Below, one piece after another: positions 34,377 through 43,982 of a stretch of DNA of 64,000 nucleotides. This DNA comes from DATMNI01 sp035570275 (GTDB taxonomy: Bacteria; Acidobacteriota; Terriglobia; Bryobacterales; Bryobacteraceae). Location: positions 54,742-118,741 of the forward strand of contig DATMNI010000440.1 in NCBI GenBank assembly GCA_035570275.1, given 5' to 3'. A model generated the notes under the pieces. That model searched no databases. It had not been told where the DNA came from and saw only the letters and a program-made list of their open reading frames with translations. Both the position numbers and the translations under genes were made by a program. Each line of letters opens with the position of its first letter. The stretch's first letter is position 1.

Positions 34377-35777
34377 ATGGAAACCCAAAAAGTCTTATGG
34401 ATCAGCGCGTTACGGAGAGCGGTGGAGGCAGGGCCGGGACCACTGGCCTCACCACTGGCCTCACCACCGGCACGCTGGAAGGCCGAGTTCCGCGCGCCTG
34501 AGGATGGCATTGAAGCGCTTCACCACAACACCTACGACGCAGTGGTGTTGGATTTCCCGATTCCCGAGTGGAGTCCCGCGGAAGTGCTGGAACAAGTGAG
34601 GCGCCTGGCGCCGGGCACACTCGTGTTCATACGGGACCCGGAGGCGACTCTGTCGGACGCCGTGAGGCTCGCCCACCTCGGAGCTTACCAGTTCCTGGAG
34701 CCGGGGTACGAAGCAGCCGGGCAGATCGAACAGGCAATCCACGTTCGAACAACTCAGGGAATGGCACGATTGGCGGCCAACCTGGGCCGCGACGATTGGG
34801 AACGGTTACTGGTGGGGGAAAGCCACGAAATGCGGCAGGTGAACCATCTGATCCGGCTGGTGGGCAGCCGGCGGGCCACGGTGCTGATCACTGGGGAAAC
34901 CGGCACCGGGAAAGAACTGGCGGCGCGGGCACTCCATCTGTCCGGCAACCGGCGCACGGGACCCATGGTTGCCGTCAATTGCAGCGCCATTCCGGAGAAC
35001 CTGTTGGAAGCCGAGTTGTTCGGCCACGTCCGCGGGGCATTTACGGGTGCGATTCAAAGCCGGATCGGCAGGTTTGAGCAGGCTCAGGGCGGCACCCTGT
35101 TTTTGGACGAAATCGGCGACATGCCGATGGAACTACAGGCCAAACTCCTCCGTGTGCTTCAGGAGCGGGAAGTGCAGCGGCTGGGCAGTTCGGAAACGAT
35201 TCGCCTGGATATCCGGTTTGTCGCGGCGACGAACTGCGACCTGGCGGAGCGGATTGAACAAGGCAGATTTCGTGAGGACCTATACTACCGTCTGAATGTG
35301 GTGCCTCTGCACATGCCGTCGCTGCGGCAGCGGCCGGCCGACATCGAGGAGCTGGCCGTGCATTTCGTCGAAAAGGTCTGCAGGGCGGAAGGAATCCCGG
35401 CCAAAACGCTCACGGCGGAAGCGTTGCAACGGCTCCGCGGGTATTCCTGGCCGGGCAATGTCCGTCAACTGGAGAACGCCATTGAAACGGCGGTGGCGAT
35501 GTCGGGCGATAGCACGATGCTGGCGCCCTCGGATTTCCTGCTGCCGCTGCCTTACCGCGCCCGCACCGCATCGCCCTCGCTGCTTCCAGCGGTTTGCGTG
35601 CCCGATGACGGGCTGGACTACGAGCAGACGCTGGCCGTGATCGAAAAGAGCATCCTGGAACAGGCGCTGCGCAAGACGGGCGGCAACAAGAAAGCGGCCG
35701 CCGAGATGCTGGGATTGAAGCGAACCACCCTTTCGGCGAAGGTGAGGAGCCTGGCAATGGCGGCGGGTTGCAACTGA
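34377..35777 (+). CDS. Sigma-54-dependent transcriptional activator with degenerate receiver (FleQ/FlrC-like)
   Basis: A 466-residue NtrC-family activator. Residues 1-130 resemble a response-regulator receiver but lack the N-terminal acidic pair and the conserved lysine, although D in VVLDFPIP remains, so phosphorylation is doubtful. The AAA+ domain is complete: GETGTGKE Walker A (about 173), GAFTGA sigma-54 contact loop (about 220), FLDEIGDMP Walker B, and the arginine region REDLYYRLNVVPLHMPSLRQR. A Fis-type helix-turn-helix closes it (NKKAAAEMLGLKRTTLSAKV). It is divergent from flgM, suggesting control of flagellar genes. A 12-bp repeat encodes LASPLASPPA near residue 26. ATG 34377 has a weak ribosome binding site; TATAAC lies four bases before it. 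Confidence 0.87.
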   Translation: METQKVLWISALRRAVEAGPGPLASPLASPPARWKAEFRAPEDGIEALHHNTYDAVVLDFPIPEWSPAEVLEQVRRLAPGTLVFIRDPEATLSDAVRLAHLGAYQFLEPGYEAAGQIEQAIHVRTTQGMARLAANLGRDDWERLLVGESHEMRQVNHLIRLVGSRRATVLITGETGTGKELAARALHLSGNRRTGPMVAVNCSAIPENLLEAELFGHVRGAFTGAIQSRIGRFEQAQGGTLFLDEIGDMPMELQAKLLRVLQEREVQRLGSSETIRLDIRFVAATNCDLAERIEQGRFREDLYYRLNVVPLHMPSLRQRPADIEELAVHFVEKVCRAEGIPAKTLTAEALQRLRGYSWPGNVRQLENAIETAVAMSGDSTMLAPSDFLLPLPYRARTASPSLLPAVCVPDDGLDYEQTLAVIEKSILEQALRKTGGNKKAAAEMLGLKRTTLSAKVRSLAMAAGCN

Positions 35778-35799
35778 AAGATGGCCAACGCCAGCCGCC

Positions 35800-35838
35800 G
35801 GTGGCGGGTGGCCGGTGGCCGGTGGCCGGTGGTTGGCC
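35800..35838. repeat. 8-bp tandem repeat (GGTGGCCG)
   Basis: About four copies of GGTGGCCG between the convergent activator and FkbH-like genes, reaching to within a few bases of the latter's stop. Confidence 0.8.
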
Positions 35839-35842
35839 CTAA

Positions 35843-37717
35843 CTACCCGGTCACCCGGATCCACTCCGGCGTCACCACCTGCTTTTCATGCAGGTCCAGC
35901 CGCCAGAGTATGCCGGTCTCAGTCTCCCCTGCTGGCGTAAACTCGGCAGGCGTAAAACCGTGGTCCCGGTAGAACTCCGCGGCGGGCGAGTTCTTCTTAG
36001 TTGGCAAGAACCAGCCTTGCAGCCAGCGTGCTCCCTGCGTCCGCGCATCGGCGGCCAGGTGGGCCAGCAGGGCTGTCTCCACGGTCCGGCCGATCACACG
36101 GCAACTCATCAGGAACGTGTCGATCTCGCAAACCTCACCTTCCAGATGGCTAACGGCCACCGCCACCAGTCCGTTATCGGCATACCGGTCGGCCACCCGC
36201 AGTGACCAGACCCGCCAACCGGGGCACTCGGCCATGCCGGCGATCTGCGGCTCGGTATAGCGGCGCGTGGTCAGGTTGAACTGGTTGGTTTTTTGCGTCA
36301 ACTGCGCCACCCGCGCCAGGGTGGCAGCGTTTACCGGCGCGATTTCGGCCACCTGCTCCAGGGAACGGTAGAAGTCTTCCTTGGAGGTGACGGTGCCTTC
36401 CAGTTTGGCCCGCTCGCGCTGGGAGGCATAGTATTCGCCGCGGCGCCGGTCCTCATCGGAGAGCCCGAGCCGCTCGAAATACGGGCAGTCCCGAATGGCC
36501 TGGGCAAACCGCATCGGGTCCTCCGGAAGGGGAATGACGATAGCCTCCGGCGCCTGGTCGCGGATGTGCTGGCGCTCTACGGGATTGTCGTCCAGGAAGG
36601 CCACGGTATCGAGCCCTATGTTCAGCTCGGCCGCGATCTCGCGCAAACTTTGCGCCTTTTCGTTCCAGTTGATCCGCGTGGCCGCGAAATCGGCGGGCCG
36701 CAACACCATCCCGGAATGGCCGGCGAGCGCCTCCATCGCGTCAGCGGCATTGTTCTTGCTGCAGACGGCCAGCAAAATGCCGCGGCGGGTCAGGTCGAGC
36801 AGCGCCCTTTGGACTGCCTGAAAGGCAGCGCCGGGATACTCTTGACCCAGCCGGATTCCGGTCATGCCATCCTCGCCAATTACGCCGCCCCAGAGCGTGT
36901 TGTCCAGGTCGACGGCAACGCACTTGGCGACCTTGCCGGTAAGCGGGTGGAGGAAGCGCAGCCATTCCGCGGCCAGGTGCCGCAGGTGAGCGGATGCCAC
37001 GGGCAGCCGTACCGTTAGCCACTTGCGCTCATCGCCCCAGGTTTCCCGGCCGTGGCGCGCCACCAGAGCGTCGTAATCCAGAATGTAGATGGCCCGATGC
37101 TCGCGCGCCAGGGCCCGCAAGCCGCGGTTGATTTGCCGGATGGATTCGGTCTGATTCTGTTCGGTCTGGCCATCCAGGATGCCCTCGCGAGGCACGGTGG
37201 GCACTTCCAGGGAATGAACGATCAAGGCCGCCTGGCTGCGTTCGCGGAAGGCGCGCACCCAGCCGCGAAACCGGGTCAAGGTGGCCTCGGCGGCGGTGGC
37301 GCGTTCGGTTTCACCCAGCCGGGCGTAATCCCGCCACAAATCGGGGGCTACGTCCCGGGTCTGTACGGCCAGGACCACAGCATCGGGACGAAAACGGTAC
37401 AGGGCGCTTTCGGGGTCCAGAATCTCCTGGGCGTACGCGTTGAACTCGCCGATGTGGGTTTCCAGGTCAATACCGCGCGTGAATGCCGCCGCCCGCAGAA
37501 TCGGCGCCACGGGCTCCACCGTGAACGAGCGCAGCACTGCCAGGCGATAGGGGAGCAGGGGCAGGTACCCCCTCAGTCTTTCGTAACGGGAGGCTACGAA
37601 CCCGGCCAGGCCCGCGCCGGGGTCCCGCTCCCAAACCTGGGCAAGCATCCGAACCGCGCCGGCCGCGTCGCCCGCCGCAATCACGCCGTCTATAGCCGTT
37701 CGATAGTCTGTATTCAT
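35843..37717 (-). CDS. FkbH-like HAD-IIIC protein with SGNH-like N-terminus and GNAT C-terminus
   Basis: A 624-residue three-part protein. Residues 1-250 resemble the SGNH-like region of large FkbH proteins; the HAD core starts at about 268 with VDLDNTLWGG (nucleophile and acid/base aspartates) and continues with VCSKNN and FLDDNPVER; residues 470-610 are a GNAT-type acyltransferase (NQFNLTTRRYTE, DNGLVAVAVS). In polyketide pathways FkbH proteins load glyceryl units onto carrier proteins; long forms are also common beside polysaccharide genes, as here. No carrier-protein gene is visible nearby. FTPAEFTPAG near the C-terminus is a 15-bp duplication. It is divergent from the methyltransferase of the same block. 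Confidence 0.83.
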   Translation of the reverse strand: MNTDYRTAIDGVIAAGDAAGAVRMLAQVWERDPGAGLAGFVASRYERLRGYLPLLPYRLAVLRSFTVEPVAPILRAAAFTRGIDLETHIGEFNAYAQEILDPESALYRFRPDAVVLAVQTRDVAPDLWRDYARLGETERATAAEATLTRFRGWVRAFRERSQAALIVHSLEVPTVPREGILDGQTEQNQTESIRQINRGLRALAREHRAIYILDYDALVARHGRETWGDERKWLTVRLPVASAHLRHLAAEWLRFLHPLTGKVAKCVAVDLDNTLWGGVIGEDGMTGIRLGQEYPGAAFQAVQRALLDLTRRGILLAVCSKNNAADAMEALAGHSGMVLRPADFAATRINWNEKAQSLREIAAELNIGLDTVAFLDDNPVERQHIRDQAPEAIVIPLPEDPMRFAQAIRDCPYFERLGLSDEDRRRGEYYASQRERAKLEGTVTSKEDFYRSLEQVAEIAPVNAATLARVAQLTQKTNQFNLTTRRYTEPQIAGMAECPGWRVWSLRVADRYADNGLVAVAVSHLEGEVCEIDTFLMSCRVIGRTVETALLAHLAADARTQGARWLQGWFLPTKKNSPAAEFYRDHGFTPAEFTPAGETETGILWRLDLHEKQVVTPEWIRVTG

Positions 37718-37839
37718 CCGAAACTGTATTATGGCAAGTCATTTAGCGCCACGGATACCGGTACTTTTCCTGGGTGGCGGTGTTGTACAGTGGGACATTG
37801 GCGACATGAGGGGCCGACGAGCCGAAAAGGTCGAAAATA

Positions 37840-39300
37840 TTGAGCGAACCACTAACCCAGAACCCCACGGAGGCGCCATCCTTCCGCGATCCGGCAGGAA
37901 GCCTGTTCCACCATCACGGGCGAGTTCTCCGCATCGTGAATCCCATTGGCGTAGCCGATCTGACGGCCTTCCTGGAATCCAAGGCGGCGCGGAAACTGAT
38001 GGGTTCCAGGCGGGTGGTGGCCACCCGGCCGCTGGCAGAAAACGAGACTGGCGAACTGATGGCCGATCCCGCAGTCCAGGCGCTTTTCGATGCCCGCGAC
38101 GGCCGTCTGGTGGTGGAGCATGAACGGATCGCCTTTCCCAGTTTTCCGTACGAATGGCCGCCGGAATTGCTGCATGCCGCCGGTTTGCTGACCCTGGATC
38201 TGGCACAGGCGCTGCTTGAAGACGGGATTGGGTTGAAGGACGGCACGCCCTACAACGTGCTGTTTCGCGGGCCGGAACCGGTCTTTATCGACGTGCTCTC
38301 GTTCGAACGGCGTGAGGCCGGCGATGCCACCTGGCTGCCATATGCCCAGTTCGTGAGAACCTTCGTGCTGCCGCTGCTGGCCAATCGCGCTTTCGGCCTG
38401 GGTCTGGACCAGATTCTGACCACGCGGCGGGACGGTCTGGAACCGGAGGAGGTTTACCGCTGGGCCAGCACATGGCAGCGCTTCCGCCCGCCGTTCCTTT
38501 CGATGGTCTCCATACCTGCCTGGCTGGGCGGCAAGCACCAGCAGGACGATACCGCCATTTACCGGAAAAAGCTGCATTCCGACCCGGCCAAGGCGCGTTT
38601 CATTCTGAACAGCCTGTTGAACGGCCTGCGCCGCACGCTGAAACGGCTGCAGCCGGCCCGGGGAGCGCATTCCACGTGGTCCGACTACATGACCACCAAT
38701 AACAATTACACCGCCGGCCATTTCGAAGCCAAGCAGCGTTTTGTGAAGGAAGCCCTGACCGAGTTCCCTTCGCGTTCGGTTCTGGATGTGGGGTGCAACA
38801 CCGGCCATTTCAGCGCTCTGGCGGCACGCACGGGGGCATCGGTGGTGGCGATCGATTACGACCCGGTGGTGCTGGGCGACGTCTGGCACAACGCCCGCGC
38901 CGAGAAACTGGATATCCTGCCGCTGGCGGTCAACCTGACGCGCCCCACGCCCGGCACCGGTTGGCTGAACCGGGAGTGTTCCTCGTTCCTGGATCGCGCC
39001 CGCGGCAAATTCGACGCGGTCCTCATGCTGGCGGTGATTCACCACATGCTAGTCACCGAAAGGGTGCCGCTGGCGGACATCGTGGATCTGGCGGCTGAGT
39101 TGACCACGAAGTTGCTGCTGATCGAGTTCATCGCACCCGAAGACAGCATGTTTCAGCGGCTGCTGCGCGGGCGGGAAGAACTGCACAAAGACCTGACCGC
39201 GGCGGTGTTTGAGGCGGCCTGCGCAAAACACTTCGAGGTGATTCGAGCGCAACACGTGGAGGGCTCGAGCCGATGGCTTTATTTGCTTCGCAAGCGATAA
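37840..39300 (+). CDS. Class I SAM-dependent methyltransferase, two-domain
   Basis: A 486-residue protein. The first 300 residues form a domain with LPYAQFVRTFVLPLLANRA, seen in methyltransferases that act in surface-polysaccharide or nodulation-like clusters; the C-terminal part is a Rossmann methyltransferase with SVLDVGCNTGHFSALAA (about residue 315) and VVAIDYDP. TTG start with AAAAGG ahead. It overlaps the next gene by 28 bases and so is co-translated with it. The target is probably a sugar or glycolipid, judging by the neighbours. Confidence 0.8.
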   Translation: MSEPLTQNPTEAPSFRDPAGSLFHHHGRVLRIVNPIGVADLTAFLESKAARKLMGSRRVVATRPLAENETGELMADPAVQALFDARDGRLVVEHERIAFPSFPYEWPPELLHAAGLLTLDLAQALLEDGIGLKDGTPYNVLFRGPEPVFIDVLSFERREAGDATWLPYAQFVRTFVLPLLANRAFGLGLDQILTTRRDGLEPEEVYRWASTWQRFRPPFLSMVSIPAWLGGKHQQDDTAIYRKKLHSDPAKARFILNSLLNGLRRTLKRLQPARGAHSTWSDYMTTNNNYTAGHFEAKQRFVKEALTEFPSRSVLDVGCNTGHFSALAARTGASVVAIDYDPVVLGDVWHNARAEKLDILPLAVNLTRPTPGTGWLNRECSSFLDRARGKFDAVLMLAVIHHMLVTERVPLADIVDLAAELTTKLLLIEFIAPEDSMFQRLLRGREELHKDLTAAVFEAACAKHFEVIRAQHVEGSSRWLYLLRKR

Positions 39301-40895
39301 CATCGTCGGGCGAGGCGATCACCCGCAGACACTACGCCAAGTTTTTTCTGGTCTGCCTCTCCTACGCCAATCTCTGCTTTCTGAATGTCTGGTTTAGTCT
39401 ACAGGACCGGGGCTACGATTTCTGGCGCAGGGACGGGGTTACCTGGCAGACCATCGTAGCTATCACACTGGACATTTTGATTTTGGCCTGCGTCGCTTGG
39501 GGAATCGTTTACGTAGTGCTGCGCACGGGCCATGACCGGTGGATTCGCCTGCTGAAGTGGTGCGCGATTCTGGCCCTGCTGCTGCCCCTCAACGTGCTCC
39601 GCACCGAGGAAGGCCTGGGTTCGATGCAGCGGCTGCAGATTCCGAGCGCGCTTAGCTGGCGGATCGTGATGGTGGTGGTGGCGGTGGGGCTCGCCATTCT
39701 GCTGTTGCTGAATTGGCAGCGCTTCTCCACCCGCGTCACTACCCTTCTGCTGATCCTGATGGCTCCGAGCATGCCCCTGGCTTTGGGGAGTGCGGTGTGG
39801 CAGGTGATTCACGCACCGCCGGGATCCCGCTTTCCCGACAAACCGCTGCAGCCGGCCTTACCGCAACCGCCGGACGCCGCGCGCGTGATCTGGGTTCTGT
39901 TCGATGAGTGGGACTATGATCTGACGTTTCCGGAGCGGCCCGCCGGAATCTCGTTGCCCGAGGTCGACCGGTTTCGGCAGAAGGCGTTCGTCGCCACCCG
40001 CATGCTCCCGCCGGCGCGCATGACCATCGTGTCAGTTCCCTCCCTGCTGACCGGAAAAACATACGTCAGTACAGAGCCCAAGACTCCGAGCGAGATCATG
40101 CTAACGTCCGTTGAAGGCAAACCGCCGGTCCGGCTGACCGCTCAGGATACGATCTTCACCGAAGCCCGCCGGCGGGGGTTCAACGTCGGGATCGCCGGGT
40201 GGTACATTCCCTATTGCCACCTTATCCCGGAGTGCACAACGTGTTCGTGGCAGCCGGCAATCGCCCTTTCCTGGGGCAGCCAGTTCGAAAACCCGTACTC
40301 GGTCCCGCACCTGATGAAAGAGATTCTGCTCGGACTGGTCAAGAAAATCCCGCTGCTCGGCCGGATGGGTCTCGATCTGGATACCCCGGCAAACCAACGG
40401 CTGCACGCACTTTCGTACACCCAGGTTCGTAACGACATGCTGCGGGCGATCGCGGATCCGAGGCTGAACCTGGTATATGTTCACATGAACGTGCCGCACC
40501 CGCCCGCGCTCTACGACAGTTCCACGGATCGGATCTCTACCGGCCACAACATTTCTTATCTCGACAACCTGCGCCTGGTGGACCGCACCGTCCGCGATAT
40601 CCGCGAGACTCTGGAAAGCGCCGGGCTGTGGGACGCCAGCACAATTCTGCTGACGTCGGATCACCCGCTGCGCGTGGACCGCTGGCCGCGAGACCCGGCA
40701 GTCAGGAAAGGGTTGAAACAGCACGCCGAAGTGCCTTACCTGCTGAAAATGCCCGGCCAGACGCAAGGTTTGACTTACGACAGGGATGCTCACGAAGTGG
40801 TCACCAAAGACCTGCTGCTGGCGATTCTGACCAAGCAGGTGACGACTTCCCAGCAAGTGGCGGCCTGGTTCGATGCGAAGCCACCGTACCAGTAG
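39273..40895 (+). CDS. Membrane-anchored sulfatase-like/phosphoglycerol-transferase-like enzyme
   Basis: A 540-residue protein with four or five membrane segments in residues 20-190 and an extracytoplasmic domain of the alkaline phosphatase/sulfatase superfamily. The domain opens with RVIWVLFDEWDYDL (metal-binding D/E), has LPPARMTIVSVPSLLTGK with a threonine or serine in the nucleophile position, and ends with STILLTSDHPLRVDRWP (metal-binding D and H). Such proteins transfer phosphoglycerol or phosphoethanolamine, or remove sulfate, on glycans outside the cell. It overlaps the methyltransferase and lies three bases before the GT2 gene. Confidence 0.78.
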   Translation: MALFASQAITSSGEAITRRHYAKFFLVCLSYANLCFLNVWFSLQDRGYDFWRRDGVTWQTIVAITLDILILACVAWGIVYVVLRTGHDRWIRLLKWCAILALLLPLNVLRTEEGLGSMQRLQIPSALSWRIVMVVVAVGLAILLLLNWQRFSTRVTTLLLILMAPSMPLALGSAVWQVIHAPPGSRFPDKPLQPALPQPPDAARVIWVLFDEWDYDLTFPERPAGISLPEVDRFRQKAFVATRMLPPARMTIVSVPSLLTGKTYVSTEPKTPSEIMLTSVEGKPPVRLTAQDTIFTEARRRGFNVGIAGWYIPYCHLIPECTTCSWQPAIALSWGSQFENPYSVPHLMKEILLGLVKKIPLLGRMGLDLDTPANQRLHALSYTQVRNDMLRAIADPRLNLVYVHMNVPHPPALYDSSTDRISTGHNISYLDNLRLVDRTVRDIRETLESAGLWDASTILLTSDHPLRVDRWPRDPAVRKGLKQHAEVPYLLKMPGQTQGLTYDRDAHEVVTKDLLLAILTKQVTTSQQVAAWFDAKPPYQ

Positions 40896-40898
40896 GCC

Positions 40899-42047
40899 AT
40901 GTTCCCGGTGACGGTATTTCTGCTGAGCGCGGCGTTCTGCCTGTACACGCTGGCCGGATATCCTCTGCTGCTCGGTCTGCGGGCCTGGTGGCGGCCGCGT
41001 CCGATTGTCCGGGCGGCCTGGCAGGCGCGCGTGTCGGTGATTCTGCCGGTTCACAACGGAGAGCGTTGGATCGGCGCCAAGCTGGATTCCATCCTTGCCC
41101 TGAACTATCCGCCGGAGCTGGTGGAAATCCTGGTCGTGTCGGATGGTTCCACCGACGCCACCGAATCCATCGCCGGGAAGTATGCCCGAAAAGCCAACAT
41201 TCATCTGCTGGCGATTCCGCGGCAGGGCAAAGCCGCGGCCATCAATGCCGCCCTGGAACGGGCCCAGGGCGAGATTCTTTTCTTTACCGACGTGCGCCAG
41301 CAACTGGACCGCGAGAGCCTGCGCAACCTGGTGGCGTGCTTTGCCGACCCCGCGGTGGGGGTGGCCAGCGGCGAATTGGTGATTCGCGAGGGCGAAGGCA
41401 TCGAGGAAGCTTCGGTAGGGCTGTATTGGAAGTACGAAAAGTGGATTCGCAAGCAGTTGAGCAGCATAGATTCGGTATTGGGTGCAACCGGATGCATTTA
41501 CGCCATGCGCCGCAATCTGGCCAGGCACGTACCCGCAGCCACGCTGGCGGACGACATGTATCTCCCGTTGGCCGCCTTTTTCCAGGGATACCGGATCATT
41601 CTTGAGAACTCCGCCCTGGCGTATGACTTTCCAACCCAGCTTTCCTCGGAATTCCGGCGCAAAGTCCGTACCTTGGCCGGGGTCTACCAGATCGTCGGCC
41701 AATATCCGGCCCTGCTGGGCCCATCCAATCGCATGTGGATTCACTTTTTGTCGCACAAGCTGGCGCGTTTGGCGATGCCCTATGCGTTGATCGCAGCGGC
41801 GGCCGCCAGTTTCGCCCTGCCCGGCCCCTGGGACGGCCTGGCGCTGGCGGTGCAGGCATTGTTCTACGCGGCGGCGTTGGCCGATTATTGGCTGCCCGGC
41901 CGCAATCCTTTGAAGCGGATCACTTCTCCGGTGCGGACGTTTACGGTCTTGATGGCGGCCTCCTTATGTGCGGTTTCGATCCTGTTCGTTCCCAGCCGGA
42001 TCCTGTGGAAAGAAACGCAGGTGGGCCCGGAGCGCCAGGCCGGCTGA
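40899..42047 (+). CDS. Family 2 glycosyltransferase, membrane-bound
   Basis: A 382-residue GT2 enzyme: one N-terminal membrane helix, a GT-A domain with VSVILPVHNGE, VVSDGSTDAT (nucleotide-binding aspartates), FFTDVRQ in the DxD position, and TLADDMYLPL with the base, then three or four C-terminal helices. This plan is that of processive or polymer-building GT2 enzymes that elongate and pass out polysaccharide. The QxxRW motif of synthases is not clearly present. Three bases after the sulfatase-like gene; a 16-bp repeat overlaps its stop codon. Confidence 0.87.
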   Translation: MFPVTVFLLSAAFCLYTLAGYPLLLGLRAWWRPRPIVRAAWQARVSVILPVHNGERWIGAKLDSILALNYPPELVEILVVSDGSTDATESIAGKYARKANIHLLAIPRQGKAAAINAALERAQGEILFFTDVRQQLDRESLRNLVACFADPAVGVASGELVIREGEGIEEASVGLYWKYEKWIRKQLSSIDSVLGATGCIYAMRRNLARHVPAATLADDMYLPLAAFFQGYRIILENSALAYDFPTQLSSEFRRKVRTLAGVYQIVGQYPALLGPSNRMWIHFLSHKLARLAMPYALIAAAAASFALPGPWDGLALAVQALFYAAALADYWLPGRNPLKRITSPVRTFTVLMAASLCAVSILFVPSRILWKETQVGPERQAG

Positions 42048-42109
42048 GCGTGGGGCCGGTTAAGCGCCAGGCCGGTTAAGCGCCAGGCCGGCGAGCGCCG
42101 GGCCGGCTG
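42031..42109. repeat. 16-bp tandem repeat, five units, overlapping the GT2 stop
   Basis: Units of AGCGCCAGGCCGGTTA (one of 15 bases) run from the last codons of the glycosyltransferase (ERQAG, stop) into the intergenic region. The stop codon lies in the first unit. Confidence 0.85.
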
Positions 42110-42276
42110 AAGGACGAGGGGGATGGACCAAGCCTGAGCCGTACCGGAAGTAACACAGTCATTGACGTTGACATTGACAGGCTTCAAAGACTCGCGTCAG
42201 ACTTTGATTTGGGTCCCGCGGTGGCCGGATTTGGCCCCACGCGGTGGCCGCCAGACGCGGAGCGGAGGAAATTATT

Positions 42277-43593
42277 TTGAATTTGGTACGAGCGATTGCA
42301 CTACTGGGAGCGGCGGTGCCGGCTTGGGCGCAGTATGCCGGGCCCGCCATCCTGCTGCGCGGTGAAGCGCCGGCGCCGATGCAGGGAGCGGCGATCGACT
42401 TCCGCCCGTTTTTCGCCTTCAGTGTTGGATACGTCGCGGGGCTCAGCGGAGTGTCCGTGAATCCCGCGGGGAATACAATCAACGACGCCAGTTTGGAACT
42501 GGAGGTAAGCGGCGGAGTGAGCGGTAATCATGCGTGGAAACATCTGAAGCTTGGCCTCGACTACCACGGCAGCTTGCGGCACAGCCCGAAATTTTCGTTC
42601 TACGATGGCACCGATCAGTCTCTGAAACTCGGCATTACGGACCGCATAACCCGCCACGCCACCCTCACCTTGCGCCAAAGCGCCGGACTGATGTCCAATA
42701 ATTTCTCGCAACTTTCGCTGAATCCGGCCGTGCCCTTCGATCCGTCCTCAGCGTACATTCCGACCAGCGATTTTTACGATAACCGCACGATTTACGTCAG
42801 CACCCAGGCCGATCTGGTGATTCAGAAGAGCGCCCGGCTTTCCTTCGACTTTGGCGGAGACGGCTTCCTCCAACGACGCCGTTCCTCGGCCTTGTATGGG
42901 GTAACGGGCGCCGGCGCGCGCGGGGATATGCAGTACCGGCTCTCCAGGCGCTCAACCATTGGCGTGGGCTACACATACACGCATTACTCGTTCACGGGTA
43001 TCTTTAGCAGCACCGACCTTCACGGCCTGGTAGGCACCTACGCCATCAGGCTGTCGCGCAACCTCGAATTCTCCGGATATGGCGGGGTTATGAGGGTCGA
43101 AACCAAGTTTGTGCAGGCGGTGCCTTTAGACCCGGCCATTGCCGCCTTGCTGGGGCTGACCGCGGTCAGAGAAGTCGCATACCAGACCAGTTATATCCCG
43201 AACCTGTCGTTAAGGCTTTCCCATACGGTTCAGCACGGTGTGTTTTTCATTTCCGGGGGCCACTCCGTGCTTCCCGGCAACGGCGTATTTCTGACCTCGA
43301 CTTCGACCAACGTGGGGGCGGGATATGCGTATACCGGACTGAAGCACTGGAGCATCAATATGGGAGTCGGATATTCCAAAGCGCACTCTCGCGGTAACGT
43401 GGTTGGGGCCTACGGGGGTTATTCGGGCTCTGCCAGCATCAGCAGGCAACTCGTCAGGAGTACTCACGGATTCCTGAGTGCGAGTTTCAACAAATACGAC
43501 AGCTCGAATTTTCACAATTACAACCGATGGACATACACCGTTCAGCTCGGCCTTGCATTTGCGCCGGGGGATGTGGCGCTGCGGCTCTGGTAG
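42277..43593 (+). CDS. Predicted outer-membrane beta-barrel protein
   Basis: A 438-residue protein with a signal peptide (LGAAVPAWAQ) and then alternating amphipathic strands to the end (LSFDFGGDGFLQ, STIGVGYTYTHYSF, SINMGVGYSKAH), closing with strand TYTVQLGLAFAPGDVALRLW, whose last residue is aromatic as required for BAM-dependent assembly. TTG 42277 is selected because GGAGG lies eight bases before it. It follows the glycan block in the same direction and may export or anchor the product; no specific family is recognised. Confidence 0.75.
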   Translation: MNLVRAIALLGAAVPAWAQYAGPAILLRGEAPAPMQGAAIDFRPFFAFSVGYVAGLSGVSVNPAGNTINDASLELEVSGGVSGNHAWKHLKLGLDYHGSLRHSPKFSFYDGTDQSLKLGITDRITRHATLTLRQSAGLMSNNFSQLSLNPAVPFDPSSAYIPTSDFYDNRTIYVSTQADLVIQKSARLSFDFGGDGFLQRRRSSALYGVTGAGARGDMQYRLSRRSTIGVGYTYTHYSFTGIFSSTDLHGLVGTYAIRLSRNLEFSGYGGVMRVETKFVQAVPLDPAIAALLGLTAVREVAYQTSYIPNLSLRLSHTVQHGVFFISGGHSVLPGNGVFLTSTSTNVGAGYAYTGLKHWSINMGVGYSKAHSRGNVVGAYGGYSGSASISRQLVRSTHGFLSASFNKYDSSNFHNYNRWTYTVQLGLAFAPGDVALRLW

Positions 43594-43982
43594 GCGAGTG
43601 ATTTCCCGGCAAATGAGCTTTCAGGGGTCAGACGTCAGCTTTCAGCTAATTTAGTTTTTCCTTTTGCAGCCTTCGGAACACACCAGGCTAAGCCTGGCTC
43701 GATCTTGTGAACTGAAAGGAGTTCACCAAGTAAATTGCTCGTTCGTGCTGGTAGCGGAGCCGGCGCAATCCGCATGAGATGAATGACTGGAACGAGTATA
43801 CTGTGATGGCACGAGGCGGAACCTTCATTCAGAATCGTGAACGGTCAGTTGATGGTCGTGATGGCCGATGACGATCCGGACTCCAGCCATAGTCATTCGG
43901 GGCTTTCGGGATTGAGAGTGATGCCACCATGAAGGTCTTTGTACGCAATATCCGGCTCAGAAACTGAACCGAGGGAAAATCC
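43594..43982. other. 389-base intergenic region, no gene supported
   Basis: Holds a single TCAGACGTCAGCTTTCAGCT arm related to the inverted repeat at 31077, a small hairpin CCAGGC/GCCTGG near 43684, and GAGTATACT near 43795 that could be a -10 region. Short frames here have no start signals. The DUF1080 gene follows with GAGGGA before its ATG. Confidence 0.5.
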
